A DNA stretch of 64,000 nucleotides from Myxococcus hansupus. Its GTDB lineage: Bacteria > Myxococcota > Myxococcia > Myxococcales > Myxococcaceae. The stretch spans positions 1,942,501 to 2,006,500 of the forward strand of contig NZ_CP012109.1 in the NCBI RefSeq assembly GCF_000280925.3, written 5' to 3'. Numbering within the stretch: position 1 is the stretch's first letter; each line of letters starts with the position of its first letter. This document shows positions 22,289-33,037 of this stretch, in pieces. The notes beneath the pieces were generated by a model. The model made no database searches, had not been told where the DNA came from, and saw nothing but the letters and a program-made list of their open reading frames with translations. A program made the translations under genes and the position numbers.

Positions 22289-22453
22289 CCTCGCGGCTCC
22301 TCTTCAGGCCTGTCTCTCGAACTTGGAGGCGGGGCGTCAATGCCTCGCCTCGAGCCAGTGGTTCGCGGGGCATGAAGAACGCGGCCCGCGCGGCGTGGGT
22401 TCGTTCTTGATTTTCTGCTGTCGGTGACGCCGTCCTTGAAAGCTACGGGTGAG

Positions 22454-23236
22454 ATGATGAAGCGATGGGCAGCCCTGACGGGCGCGGTTCTCGCGGTGAT
22501 GGTGGCGTCCGGCGCGGCCTGGGCCCGCGTGGAGCAGTCCTCGCCCATGCCCGCGGCGATGGCGCAGGCGCAGTTGCGGGTCGTGACGGCCAATCTTGAT
22601 TTCCACCGGAGCGAGGCGGCTCGCAGAGATTGGAATACGATTGGCCCCGAGGCTGACATCGTGTTCCTGCAGGAGGTGAAGTACGTTCGGATGCGCGACA
22701 TCCTTGGGGATGGATGGGCGGTTCGTCAGGACACGTCGTCGGAGGACCGGCAGGGGAGCGCGGTCGTCATCCGCAAGTCCGCCGTGAAGCAGATTGGGGA
22801 GCTGCACCTGGTGAAGGGGGTGGACGCCAGCCCCTGCCCGGACGGCGGCATCATGACCCGGTGGATTGCCAGCGTGGACGTGCAACTCCACAACAATCGC
22901 TGGATTCGTGTCGCATCGCTGCACATGCCGCCCCCGCGTTGTCAGACGGGACCGACCAGCCCCTACGCCCGGATGGCGGACAGCGTGGTGGCCTTCGCGA
23001 ACCGCAGTGAGCCGCTGCTCGTCCTGGGCGCGGATTGGAACAAGGTGGTGGACAGCGACCCGAACGACATTGGCGCGCGCACGGGCTTGAAGCCGCGCGG
23101 TCCGGACTCGGGACTGCGCATCGACGGCTTCTACGTCTCCCCGGCCATTGGCACCCAGGGACTCCAGTTCCTGCCGCAGACCGGTGACAACTCACACCGT
23201 CCGGTGAAGATGAACATCACCGTTCCGGCGCCGTAG
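22454..23236 (+). CDS. Secreted endonuclease/exonuclease/phosphatase-family protein
   Basis: 260 aa with a signal peptide (WAALTGAVLAVMVASGAAWA) and an EEP fold. The motifs are VVTANLDFH (Asn), VFLQEVKYV (Glu, metal ligand), ASLHMPPPR, VLGADWNKV (Asp/Asn) and NSHRPVK, where the usual SDH is replaced by NSH. The catalytic His is kept. It is a predicted extracellular nuclease or phosphodiesterase of unknown substrate. A second ATG follows directly at 22457. It is unrelated to the EEP-fold exonuclease III at 54066 beyond the shared fold. Confidence 0.8.
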   Translation: MMKRWAALTGAVLAVMVASGAAWARVEQSSPMPAAMAQAQLRVVTANLDFHRSEAARRDWNTIGPEADIVFLQEVKYVRMRDILGDGWAVRQDTSSEDRQGSAVVIRKSAVKQIGELHLVKGVDASPCPDGGIMTRWIASVDVQLHNNRWIRVASLHMPPPRCQTGPTSPYARMADSVVAFANRSEPLLVLGADWNKVVDSDPNDIGARTGLKPRGPDSGLRIDGFYVSPAIGTQGLQFLPQTGDNSHRPVKMNITVPAP

Positions 23237-23257
23237 TCGCGTTCAAATGGACAGACA

Positions 23258-23277
23258 CTCCGGAAAGGTTTCCGGAG
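23258..23277. terminator. Hairpin between convergent units
   Basis: CTCCGGAAA-GG-TTTCCGGAG is a perfect 9-bp inverted repeat. It is placed between the endonuclease-like gene (plus) and the tRNA (minus). It probably terminates one or both, though it is not followed by a strong T-run. Confidence 0.5.
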
Positions 23278-23299
23278 CCTTGCAAGGCATTGAGGGAAG

Positions 23300-23372
23300 T
23301 GGGCCCTCCTGGATTCGAACCAGGGACCAATCGGTTATGAGCCGACAGCTCTAACCGCTGAGCTAAGGGCCC
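23300..23372 (-). tRNA. tRNA with CAT anticodon, probably tRNA-Ile2 (lysidine-modified)
   Basis: A 73-nt cloverleaf without encoded CCA. Acceptor stem GGGCCCT pairs with AGGGCCC, and the anticodon loop CTCATAA gives CAT. Its D and T regions (TTAGCTCAGCGGTTAGAGC; TTGGTCCCTGGTTCGAATCC) match bacterial tRNA-Ile2 far better than elongator tRNA-Met. Acceptor positions 4 and 5 are both C, the C4:G69/C5:G68 pairs used by TilS. I therefore infer isoleucine (AUA) identity after lysidine formation. A Met assignment cannot be fully excluded. Confidence 0.9.
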
Positions 23373-23451
23373 TCATGCGCCAACCAACCGCGTAACGGAT
23401 TGATTATCCCTGGGCGCGCAGTCCTGGCAAGGGGCCACGTTTTACCCAGCC

Positions 23452-23847
23452 TCAGCGCTTTCGCCTGGCAACCTTCGCGGGCGGCGGCGTCTCCCGGGCC
23501 ACCTTCACGCGGAAGGTGTCCCCACGTTGGGTCACCTCCACGCCTTCGGCCCGGAGGTTCCGTGCCTGCTCCTGGGCCACTTGGGGCGCCAACGTCCCGT
23601 CCGATCGCGTGACGCGCCACCAGGGCACCGGCAGCTCGGGCTGATGGGGCAGGGTGGCCATCTCCCGGCCCACGCCCCTCGCGGCGCCCGGACGGCCCGC
23701 GTAGAGCGCCACTTGGGCATAGGAGCGCACCTGCCCGCGTGGGATCGCCCGGATCGCCTGCCACACCGCCTTTGCGAAGGGCGGGGGCGCTGCCTTCGGT
23801 GTCTTCGTCTTCGCTCGGAGTGCCACGAACCCGGACTCTAGAAACAC
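23452..23847 (-). CDS. Alkyltransferase-like (ATL) DNA repair protein
   Basis: 131 aa, related to the C-terminal domain of O6-alkylguanine-DNA alkyltransferase. It has the winged-helix entry FAKAVWQAIRAIPRGQVRSY and the GAARGVGREMA turn. The active-site motif PCHRV is replaced by PWWRV (Trp76, Trp77), so it cannot accept an alkyl group. ATL proteins instead bind alkylated guanine and recruit nucleotide excision repair. The second Trp, in place of His, is unusual. It starts with GTG at 23847 or the internal GTG at 23826; neither has a clear ribosome binding site. It lies downstream of rpoD on the same strand, beyond a terminator. Confidence 0.85.
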   Translation of the reverse strand: MFLESGFVALRAKTKTPKAAPPPFAKAVWQAIRAIPRGQVRSYAQVALYAGRPGAARGVGREMATLPHQPELPVPWWRVTRSDGTLAPQVAQEQARNLRAEGVEVTQRGDTFRVKVARETPPPAKVARRKR

Positions 23848-23850
23848 GAA

Positions 23851-23880
23851 GGCCCCCGGTCCATGACTGGAGCGGGGGCC
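23851..23880 (-). terminator. Terminator after rpoD
   Basis: GGCCCCCG (23851-23858) is inverted as CGGGGGCC (23873-23880), a strong GC stem. On the minus strand it is followed by TTCGTGTTTCT. Its position, 28 bases past the rpoD stop, fits the end of the dnaG-rpoD unit. Confidence 0.65.
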
Positions 23881-23907
23881 CGGTGCGAGTTCAACTCACG
23901 GAGCGGC

Positions 23908-26031
<2,124 letters not shown>

Positions 26032-26123
26032 TCGGGTACTTCTCCTTGAGCAAATTCAGGGGCTTGAGGCCTGGGCGAGCCGGCCGATCTACCGCAAAGT
26101 CAGGGTTTCTTACAAACGCGAAC

Positions 26124-27956
26124 TCAAACCGGTTGCATGGGCGCCTTTGTTCCCGAGGAGGCAGGCTTGAGCTCCTCCAGGACACGCTTCTTGAGCGCCA
26201 ACAGTTCCACGCGCTCGGCGAGGAGCTGGCGCGTCTCCTCTGTCAGGTCGAACGCTCCCGGCGTCTGTTCCGTCGCCCGCTTTATATAAACGAGCCGCTC
26301 GTCGATGCGCCGCACCATGATTTCCCGGCAGATGGCCAGGAAGGAGCCTTCCAACTGGACAGGGTCCGAGGGGAGCTGCCGCAGCGCGCTTTCAATGCCG
26401 CGCTTCACGGCTTCCGTGGATTCAAAGAGCGCATCCTTCGCGCCATGCCCGGAGGTCGCATGCGCCAGCGCCATTCGCAGACCCATGTGGGAGAGCTCGT
26501 CACACACGCGGAAGGTGTCCCGTGCCATCAACCGTGGCTCTCTCAACACCGCGCCCACGTAGAAGCACTCCAGGGGCGGCGGCGGCTTCTCCAGGGGCGG
26601 GGCTGGACGGTTGGGGGTCGAAGGAGGCGCGTCGTGGGCGGCGGGCTTGGGAAGGGGCACCTTGCTGCGCAGGGCGGCCTCCACGTCCGCGGGCCGCCAG
26701 CCGAAGTGCTCGGCCACCGCGCTGAAGAGGGTGGCGCGCACCAGGCCCATGGGGACCTGTCCCACCACCGGCTTGAGCCGCTCGAGCGCCGCCATCTTTT
26801 CCTCGAAGCTCGCGGCCTTGCCCTCGGGGAGGAGCGAGGCGAACAGGTGGGTGGTGAGCGGGTGGGCGCCTTCCAGCAGCTTCTCCACGCCCTCCTGGCC
26901 CACTCGACGCGCGAACGTGTCCGGATCATCCCCTTGCGGAAGCAGGGCGACTCGGGCGGTTGCCCCCGCGGCGAGCAGGGGACCGGCAAGCCGTTCGACA
27001 GCGGCAAGTCCCGCCGAGTCGCCATCCAGGAGCAGAATCAGCTCGCGGGCCTCGGCGCGCTTGAGCACCTGCATGTGCCCCGCGGTGAGGTTGGTGGAGC
27101 ACAGCGCCACCGCGTGTCGCACGCCCACCTGGTGCAGTCCAATGGCGTCGAAGTAGCCCTCCACGAGCACGGCCGCCTTGCGCTTGCGCATCTCGTCGCG
27201 CGACTGGTCCATGCCGAAGAGCGTCTCGCTCTTGTTGTAGAGCCGGGACTCGCGCGAGTTGAGGTACTTGGGCCCTTCGTCCGCGCCCACCAGGCGGCCA
27301 CCGAACGCGATGGGGCGGCCTTCTGGCGCGCGGATGGGCACCATCAGCCGGCTGCGGAAGAAGTCGTAGTAGCCGTCCGCATTCGGGCGCTTGAGCACCA
27401 GGCCGGCCTTGGCCGCCCACTCCAGCATGCCTGTCTTCTGGAAGCGGTCCGCCAGCGAGGCCCATTCATGGGGCGCCCAGCCCAGCCCGAAGGCCGCGGC
27501 CGTCTCTTCCGAGACGCCCCGGCTGGCGACGTAGGCGCGGGCGGCGCGGCCTTCGTCCTGCTGCCACAGCATTGCGCGGAAGTGCTCGGCGGCCAGGTCC
27601 GTGGCCTCCTTGATCTGCTGCCGCTCCTTCATGCTGGGGTCTTGCTCGGCCTCCAGGTCCACGCCGAGCTCACGCGCCAGGTCCTTCACCGCGTCCAGGA
27701 ACGTCTTTCCCAGGTAGCGCTGGACGAAGGACACCGCGTCGCCGCTCGCGCGGCAGCCATGGCAGAAATAGAAGCGCTTCTCCGGCACCACGTAGAACGA
27801 GGGCGTCTTCTCCTGGTGGAAGGGACAGCAGGCCTTCCACTCCCGGCCCGACTTCTTCAGCTCCACGTGCCGGGAGATGAGCCCGACGAGGTCCACCCGC
27901 TCGATGACTTCCTGGATCTTGTGCTCGGGAATCACGGCTCCCACCCCCTGGCCCAC
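26124..27956 (-). CDS. dnaG: DNA primase DnaG
   Basis: 610 aa. It synthesises RNA primers at the replication fork. The N-terminal zinc ribbon has Cys44, His47, Cys65 and Cys68 (CPFHQEKTPSF; FCHGCRASGD). The core domain carries RLMVPIRAPEGRPIAFGGR and the TOPRIM motifs VLVEGYFDAI and LLLDGDSAG. The C-terminal ~180 residues form the helicase-interaction region. GTG at 27956 is used as start; an alternative GTG at 27932 (VIPEHKIQEV) is closer to the family consensus start. It is co-directional with yqeY upstream and rpoD downstream. Confidence 0.95.
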   Translation of the reverse strand: MGQGVGAVIPEHKIQEVIERVDLVGLISRHVELKKSGREWKACCPFHQEKTPSFYVVPEKRFYFCHGCRASGDAVSFVQRYLGKTFLDAVKDLARELGVDLEAEQDPSMKERQQIKEATDLAAEHFRAMLWQQDEGRAARAYVASRGVSEETAAAFGLGWAPHEWASLADRFQKTGMLEWAAKAGLVLKRPNADGYYDFFRSRLMVPIRAPEGRPIAFGGRLVGADEGPKYLNSRESRLYNKSETLFGMDQSRDEMRKRKAAVLVEGYFDAIGLHQVGVRHAVALCSTNLTAGHMQVLKRAEARELILLLDGDSAGLAAVERLAGPLLAAGATARVALLPQGDDPDTFARRVGQEGVEKLLEGAHPLTTHLFASLLPEGKAASFEEKMAALERLKPVVGQVPMGLVRATLFSAVAEHFGWRPADVEAALRSKVPLPKPAAHDAPPSTPNRPAPPLEKPPPPLECFYVGAVLREPRLMARDTFRVCDELSHMGLRMALAHATSGHGAKDALFESTEAVKRGIESALRQLPSDPVQLEGSFLAICREIMVRRIDERLVYIKRATEQTPGAFDLTEETRQLLAERVELLALKKRVLEELKPASSGTKAPMQPV

Positions 27957-28277
27957 CCCTGGGCGGGCTCAGCCGGTCCATCATGCTTGCCTGGGCTGAC
28001 GTCGCCTGCCCCACGGCCGACCTGACGGATCGTCCCCTGGAGGGCCAGGGCCGGTGCGCTCGGAAGGGGAGGGGATGGTCGCGGCATGGGGTGGACTCCT
28101 GAGGCCCCGGCCCGTGACGTCCGCCGGGGTGAGCGGGTGTCGCGGTGGGACTGACCCAGGCACTTAATGACGGGGGCGCGGGTGAGCAAGTTTCCGCATG
28201 CTTGTCCAGCCCCCTCAATGCAAAGGCGCCGCCGGTTTCCCGACAGCGCCCGTGCGGACTTCAGACCGAGGAAAGCG
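27957..28277. other. Gap between yqeY and dnaG
   Basis: 321 bases inside the macromolecular-synthesis cluster. No gene is visible. It is a likely site for an internal promoter or terminator controlling dnaG-rpoD, but no motif could be assigned with confidence. Confidence 0.45.
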
Positions 28278-28736
28278 TCAGGAGAGCTTCGCGAGCTCCG
28301 CCTTGACGGCCTCGGAGATGGCGCGGCCTTCGGCCTTGCCGTGAATCTTGGCGTTGACGTGCTTCATCACCGCGCCCATGTCCTTGGGACCCTTGGCGCC
28401 CGTCTCGGTGATGGAGGCGCGGACCTCGGCGATCAGCTCGTCGGAGGTCAACTGCTTGGGCAGGTAGTTCTGGAGGACGGTGATTTCGGCCTCTTCCTTC
28501 TCCGCCAGCTCCGGACGGCCGCCCGACTTGAACTGCTCGACGGAGTCACGGCGCTGCTTGATGAGGCCGGCGATGACGGTGAGGATTCCCGCGTCATCCA
28601 GGGCGGAGGCACCGGGCTCCACTTCCTTGTACTTCACCGCGCTCTTGAGCATCCGCAGGACGCTGAGCGTCAGCTCGTTCTTGGACCGCATCGCGTCCTT
28701 CAGGTCCGCGTCGATCCGCTCCTTCAGGGTGGCCAT
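28278..28736 (-). CDS. yqeY: YqeY-like protein (GatB/YqeY domain)
   Basis: 152 aa, a complete stand-alone YqeY domain (MATLKERIDADLKDAMRSKN start; YLPKQLTSDEL; GPKDMGAVMKHVNAKI, a conserved signature). The fold resembles the tRNA-binding tail of GatB. Its function is not settled, with proposals around tRNA-dependent amidation. It sits between rpsU and dnaG, an arrangement found in many bacteria. The ATG at 28736 has GGAG upstream. Confidence 0.9.
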   Translation of the reverse strand: MATLKERIDADLKDAMRSKNELTLSVLRMLKSAVKYKEVEPGASALDDAGILTVIAGLIKQRRDSVEQFKSGGRPELAEKEEAEITVLQNYLPKQLTSDELIAEVRASITETGAKGPKDMGAVMKHVNAKIHGKAEGRAISEAVKAELAKLS

Positions 28737-28840
28737 GGTCGCAACTCCGGGAGGTGAGACGTTGTTCAGGGGGACTTCGACGGCGGGAGCCAGGGCACCT
28801 GACAGCGGTGGCGCCCCAGCTCCTCGCGCGAGGCACGCGC

Positions 28841-29035
28841 CTAGAACGACTTGCGGGCCTTCTTCACAGCGCGCTTCTTGGCGGCGAGGGCCTTCTTCTT
28901 CCGCTTCACGGAAGGCTTCTCGTAGTGCTCGCGCTTACGGATCTCGGAAAGGATTCCAGCCTTCTCCGTGGCCTTCTTGAAGCGCTTGAGGGCGCTTTCA
29001 ATGGACTCTCCTTCCTTCACTCGGATACCGGGCAT
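28841..29035 (-). CDS. rpsU: 30S ribosomal protein S21
   Basis: 64 aa. It is typical bS21: [20 protein letters not shown], then a basic C-terminal tail of Lys/Arg. S21 binds near the 3' end of 16S rRNA and assists initiation. The ATG at 29035 is preceded by GGAGGTGA at ideal spacing. It is the first gene of the rpsU-yqeY-dnaG-rpoD cluster, with its promoter presumably in the 110-base gap shared with the divergent HEAT-repeat gene. Confidence 0.97.
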   Translation of the reverse strand: MPGIRVKEGESIESALKRFKKATEKAGILSEIRKREHYEKPSVKRKKKALAAKKRAVKKARKSF

Positions 29036-29146
29036 GTAGTCACCTCCTTCCGCCGTACGTAGATGTAGGTTTAGATCAAAAGGGCTCGCGGGTATGACCC
29101 ACTGGGCGGGAAAACGCAAGGACGCCGGACGAAAACGCTAAGGCCG

Positions 29147-30760
29147 ATGGACTACACTGTCCTCCTCGTGAGCCCAGCCCTCCTCCTGGTGGTACTCCTG
29201 ACGACCGGCCAGCAGCAGGGTGGGACGCCAACCCAGGCGTGTTGGATGTCTTGCCAGCGCCACGTGACGGACACCGTCCTGCGGGCCCGCACCTGCGCGT
29301 CGTGCCTGCCGGGTGGTCGGGTGGACTCCTGGGTGAAGACGCTGTCGGGCCAGCGGCCCATCCCCCGGGCGCCGCTCGTCTCCGCGATGAAGGATTCGGA
29401 TTGGCGGGTGAGGTGGGCGGCGGTGCGAGCGGATGCCCAGCGCATGGGCGTCTCGGATCGCCGGGCGCTGGCGGAGTGGGTGCTGGCGCAGCCCGCGGCG
29501 TCGAACCTGGAGGCCTGCCTGACGGCAGCCCGCGCGGCGGCGGAGGCAGGGAGTTCGTCCGCGAAGTTCCTGCGGGAAGGCGGCCCGCGAGGCGCCAACG
29601 CGGCGGCCCGGGTCTGGGGGCGACGGGACGCGATTCGCGAGGCGCTGGAGTTGGAGCTCTATTCGGAGGACCTGGCGGTGCGGAGCTCGGCGCTGGCCCA
29701 CCTCGCGGGCTTCCTGGGCCGCAAGCCGGCGCGGGTGGTGCTGGAGGCCATGGCGACACGGCCGGAGAGCGTGGACGCCGTCAGCGCGAGCGCGCTCAAG
29801 GTCGTGGCCGGACGCAGCCGCACGTCGGTGGGCCGGCTCCTGTTGGATGAGGCGAAGCCGGGCGAGGAGGCGCGCATCAACCGGCTCTTCGCTGTCTATT
29901 CGAAGGAGCTGGAGGCGATACAGCCGCAGCTCACCGTGGCGGATCCGCTCCAGCGCCGGCGCGCGGTGGAGGAGCTGCGGGCGTATGGGCCGCTGGCCAC
30001 GCGCGAGCTCGAACAGGCGTTGGGGGATTCGGACCGGTGGGTGCGGCGGGATGCGGCGCGGGCCCTGGCGGAGGCGGAGGGCGTTCCCCTGCGCTCGGCC
30101 GCCGAGCGGAGGTTGGAGTCGAGTGATGCGAACCGGGCACGGCCATGGTTGGAGGCGATGGCGCGGGAGCGCGGGTGCTCGGCGTTCTTCCTGGGGACGG
30201 CGCGTGACAAGGCGTTGCCCGCCGGGGTTCGAGGCGCGGCGCTGGCCCAGCTCGCGGACTGCGGGGAGGGGGCTCGGGACCGCGTCGCCACGTTGGAGCC
30301 GTTCTTCAATGACGGTCAGCCGCCGCTGCGCGCGGGGGCGGTGCGGGCCTTGAGCGGGCTGACGACGCGGCACCCGGGGGTTCCGGAGGCCACGTCGCGG
30401 GCGCTGCGGGACAACGCGCCCGAGGTGGTGAGCGCGGCGTTGGAGTTGCTGACGCTCCAGCGGCAGACGTCGCGAGGGGATGAGGCCGCGATGCTGCTGG
30501 AGTCGGACCACGCGGAGGTGCGAGCCGCCGCCGCCGAAGCGTTGGAGCAGATTGGCCGTGCCCCGCATGTGAAGGCGCTCGCCGTGTGCTTGCGAGGGGA
30601 CACGGAGGCGCCGGTGCGCGTCGCCGCGGCGCAGGCGCTCGGGCGCATCGGTGGGGCGCATGCCGCCGCCGCGTTGTCGGATGCAGCGGCCCGGGACTCG
30701 GATGCGCACGTGAAGCACGTGTCGCGTGAGGCGTTGCGGCGGTTGGGCTTCGGCCAGTAG
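29147..30760 (+). CDS. HEAT-repeat protein with signal peptide
   Basis: 537 aa. The N-terminus is a signal peptide or anchor (LLVSPALLLVVLLTTG), followed by a Cys-rich patch (ACWMSCQRH...RTCASC). The remainder is a solenoid of HEAT/PBS-like repeats of about 30-35 residues (for example SDWRVRWAAVRADAQ, SDRWVRRDAARALAEAE, APVRVAAAQALGRIG). Such proteins serve as extracytoplasmic scaffolds; the partner is unknown. A GTG at 29168 is another possible start. The last 15 codons are tandemly duplicated beyond the stop. Confidence 0.85.
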   Translation: MDYTVLLVSPALLLVVLLTTGQQQGGTPTQACWMSCQRHVTDTVLRARTCASCLPGGRVDSWVKTLSGQRPIPRAPLVSAMKDSDWRVRWAAVRADAQRMGVSDRRALAEWVLAQPAASNLEACLTAARAAAEAGSSSAKFLREGGPRGANAAARVWGRRDAIREALELELYSEDLAVRSSALAHLAGFLGRKPARVVLEAMATRPESVDAVSASALKVVAGRSRTSVGRLLLDEAKPGEEARINRLFAVYSKELEAIQPQLTVADPLQRRRAVEELRAYGPLATRELEQALGDSDRWVRRDAARALAEAEGVPLRSAAERRLESSDANRARPWLEAMARERGCSAFFLGTARDKALPAGVRGAALAQLADCGEGARDRVATLEPFFNDGQPPLRAGAVRALSGLTTRHPGVPEATSRALRDNAPEVVSAALELLTLQRQTSRGDEAAMLLESDHAEVRAAAAEALEQIGRAPHVKALAVCLRGDTEAPVRVAAAQALGRIGGAHAAAALSDAAARDSDAHVKHVSREALRRLGFGQ

Positions 30761-30819
30761 CTCGCGAAGCACGTGTCGCGTGAAGCGCTGCGCCGGTTGG
30801 GCGTCGGCCATTGGCTCGG
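30712..30819 (+). repeat. 54-bp tandem duplication across the HEAT gene stop
   Basis: Unit 1 is 30712-30765 and unit 2 is 30766-30819. The first 45 bases differ at four positions, three of them synonymous in the HEAT frame. Unit 1 contains the TAG stop where unit 2 reads TGG, so the second copy would encode the same KHVSREALRRLG tail. Confidence 0.85.
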
Positions 30820-30931
30820 GGCCGCTGCGCCCACGGGCCTCGCCTCGGAGCGCGCGGGGGAGGCGCCTCGAGACGGCCCGGTGGTGGCGACGGGCCTCGC
30901 GACGACTCGCCGCGGGGCCCGCAGTCTCCGT

Positions 30932-31855
30932 CTACAGGCCGCTGACGGCCTTGGCGTCCACGCGGTTGCGGCCCGCGCGCTTGGCCCTGTACAGGTACTT
31001 GTCCGCCGCGGCGATGAGGTCCTCGGGCTGCGAGAAGTCCGAGTCCAGCAGCGTGGCGACGCCCAGGCTGATGGTGACCTTGATGGGCGTGCCGCTGAAG
31101 ACGAAGTCCGCCTTGTCCACCGCGTACCGGCAGCGTTCGGCGCACGCCAGGGCCTGATCCTCGGCGGACTCGCGCAGCATCAGCGCGAACTCCTCGCCGC
31201 CGTAGCGCGCGAGCAGGTCCTCGGTGCGCACCGTGTCGCTCACGCGCTGGGCGATGCGCGTCAGCACATAGTCCCCGGCGGGGTGGCCATACGCGTCGTT
31301 GATCTTCTTGAAGTGGTCCACGTCGAAGAGGACCAGCGACAACGGCACCCGGTGGCGCAGGCAGTAGCTGAACTCCTTGCGCACCGTCTCCAGGAAGTAC
31401 TTCTTGTTGTAGACGCGGGTGAGGCCGTCACGGGTGGCGGACTCATAGATGCTGCGCTGGTACTGCTCCTCCAGGGCGTCCTGGATGGAGAACTTCAGGA
31501 CGGTGTTGGAGCCGATCTGGATCTTGTCGCCGTCGTACAGCGGGGCGGCGTTGACCTTCAGGCCGTTGAGGTACGTCCCGTTGGTGCTGGCCAGGTCCAC
31601 CAGTTGGAAACGGCCATCCCCCAGCGCCACCACCTTGGCGTGCTTGCGGGAGATGCCGTCGTCCTCCACCTGGAATTGCGCCTCCGAGCTGCGCCCGAGG
31701 ACGACCTCGGAGCGGTCCAGCTTGAACATGCGCCCGATGCCCGCCGCGGACTTGGCGCTGATGACGATCAGATAGGCGCTCTGCTGCTGGGCACTGCCCA
31801 GCAGGTCCGAAATCGAATGGACGGAAGTTTTCTCCTCGGACATCGCGGCACCCAT
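30932..31855 (-). CDS. FHA-GGDEF diguanylate cyclase
   Basis: 307 aa, predicted cytoplasmic. Residues ~35-125 form an FHA domain (LGRSSEAQF, DDGISRKHAKV, LASTNGTYLNG), which binds phosphothreonine. Residues ~140-300 form a GGDEF domain with an intact GGEEF active site (ARYGGEEFAL) and FDVDHFKKIND metal-binding strand. RTED five residues before GGEEF is an inhibitory I-site. It should therefore make cyclic di-GMP with product inhibition, perhaps under control of a Ser/Thr kinase. Two ATGs are possible (31855, 31843); neither has a strong ribosome binding site. Confidence 0.92.
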   Translation of the reverse strand: MGAAMSEEKTSVHSISDLLGSAQQQSAYLIVISAKSAAGIGRMFKLDRSEVVLGRSSEAQFQVEDDGISRKHAKVVALGDGRFQLVDLASTNGTYLNGLKVNAAPLYDGDKIQIGSNTVLKFSIQDALEEQYQRSIYESATRDGLTRVYNKKYFLETVRKEFSYCLRHRVPLSLVLFDVDHFKKINDAYGHPAGDYVLTRIAQRVSDTVRTEDLLARYGGEEFALMLRESAEDQALACAERCRYAVDKADFVFSGTPIKVTISLGVATLLDSDFSQPEDLIAAADKYLYRAKRAGRNRVDAKAVSGL

Positions 31856-31900
31856 CTTACGGGCCGCCTTTTCGCGGCGGCAAGCATACTGCCCGACTCT

Positions 31901-32965
31901 TCACGACTCCCCTCGGGACCGTCGCGCGGCGCGGCGACGATTCGGGGCCTCCGGGGCGACTGTCGGGCGTCCGACGGTCAATTCTCCGGCCACCGGCGCC
32001 TGGATGTAGCGCCCCAGGCCCTGCTCCGAGCCGGAGTGGTAGGCCAGCCCCTGCATCAGCTTCACCAGGGCCGCCGAGGGCGTCATGTCCGCGCCCCCCA
32101 TCGCCCCGGCCTCCAGGGCCGCCGCCCCCGACTCATACAAGGAGAGGTCCACCCCATTCCGGTGCGCCTGGCTGACCACCACCACCGGGACGCCCCGCTC
32201 CCGCGCCTGGAGGAAGAGGGGCCGCAGCGAGCGGCCCAGCTCCGGGTCGATGGGGAAGTTTCCGGCCCCGTACGCCTCCAATACCAGGCCCCGGACATGG
32301 GGCAGGAGCTGGAGCGGCAGGGACGGATCCAGCCCCGGGTACACCTTGAGGAGGAAGACCCGTGGATCCAACCGCTCGAAGAGGCGGAAGGCGCCCCGGG
32401 ACTTGAGGCCGGGTTCGAAGGTGGCGTCCACGCCCAGGGTGCCCAGGACGGGGAAGTTGGGGCTGTCGAAGGCGTCGTACTCGGCGACCTTCACCTTGCG
32501 GGCGCGGTTGCCCCGGTAGAGGTGCGAGTCGAAGCAGATGGTGACCTCCCGGGGGCCCTGGAGCGCGGACATCACCGCGTCGATGAGGTTGAGCCGCGCG
32601 TCCGAGCGGATCTTCCCCAGCGGCCGCTGCGAACCCGTCAGCACCACGGGGCAGGGCGGGTTGCGCAACATGAAGGAGAGGGCGCTGGCGGTATAGGCCA
32701 GCGTGTCCGTGCCATGGGTCACCACGGCCCCGTCGAAGTGGGGGAGGCGCGCATGGAGGTGGGCCGCCATCCGGCTCCAGAGCTCGGGTTGCATCTCCGA
32801 GCTGTCCAGGTTGCTGAACAGCTCCAACTCGATGTCGGCCAGCTCGAACAGCTCCGGCACGCGGGCCTTGAGCGTCTTGAAGAAGGCCGCGGGGCGCAGG
32901 GCGGACGGGCGTCCCCCGGCCATTCCGAGCGTACCCCCCGTATGCAGCAGCAGGACTCTGGGCAT
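31901..32965 (-). CDS. ansA: L-asparaginase (type I-like)
   Basis: 354 aa. It hydrolyses asparagine to aspartate and ammonia. Both catalytic Thr motifs are present: LLLHTGGTLGM near the N-terminus and VVTHGTDTLAYTA. LTGSQRPLGKIRSDAR and LEAYGAGNFP are further signatures. No signal peptide is present, which fits the cytoplasmic enzyme. The ATG at 32965 is chosen from family alignment. An in-frame extension upstream runs antisense through the next gene and is not real. The C-terminus adds a short Arg-rich tail. Confidence 0.92.
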   Translation of the reverse strand: MPRVLLLHTGGTLGMAGGRPSALRPAAFFKTLKARVPELFELADIELELFSNLDSSEMQPELWSRMAAHLHARLPHFDGAVVTHGTDTLAYTASALSFMLRNPPCPVVLTGSQRPLGKIRSDARLNLIDAVMSALQGPREVTICFDSHLYRGNRARKVKVAEYDAFDSPNFPVLGTLGVDATFEPGLKSRGAFRLFERLDPRVFLLKVYPGLDPSLPLQLLPHVRGLVLEAYGAGNFPIDPELGRSLRPLFLQARERGVPVVVVSQAHRNGVDLSLYESGAAALEAGAMGGADMTPSAALVKLMQGLAYHSGSEQGLGRYIQAPVAGELTVGRPTVAPEAPNRRRAARRSRGES

Positions 32966-33037
32966 GATGAACAGCCGCTTCCCTGCCAAGGCTGGCGTTG
33001 CTTTACAAGCCCCCCGCGCGTCGCTAAGACCCGCCGC

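Noticed and set aside
30773..33037. Long plus-strand frame leading into the DsbA-like gene
   Set aside because: It reads antisense through the GGDEF and asparaginase genes. A GTG with signal peptide at 33038 is the real start.
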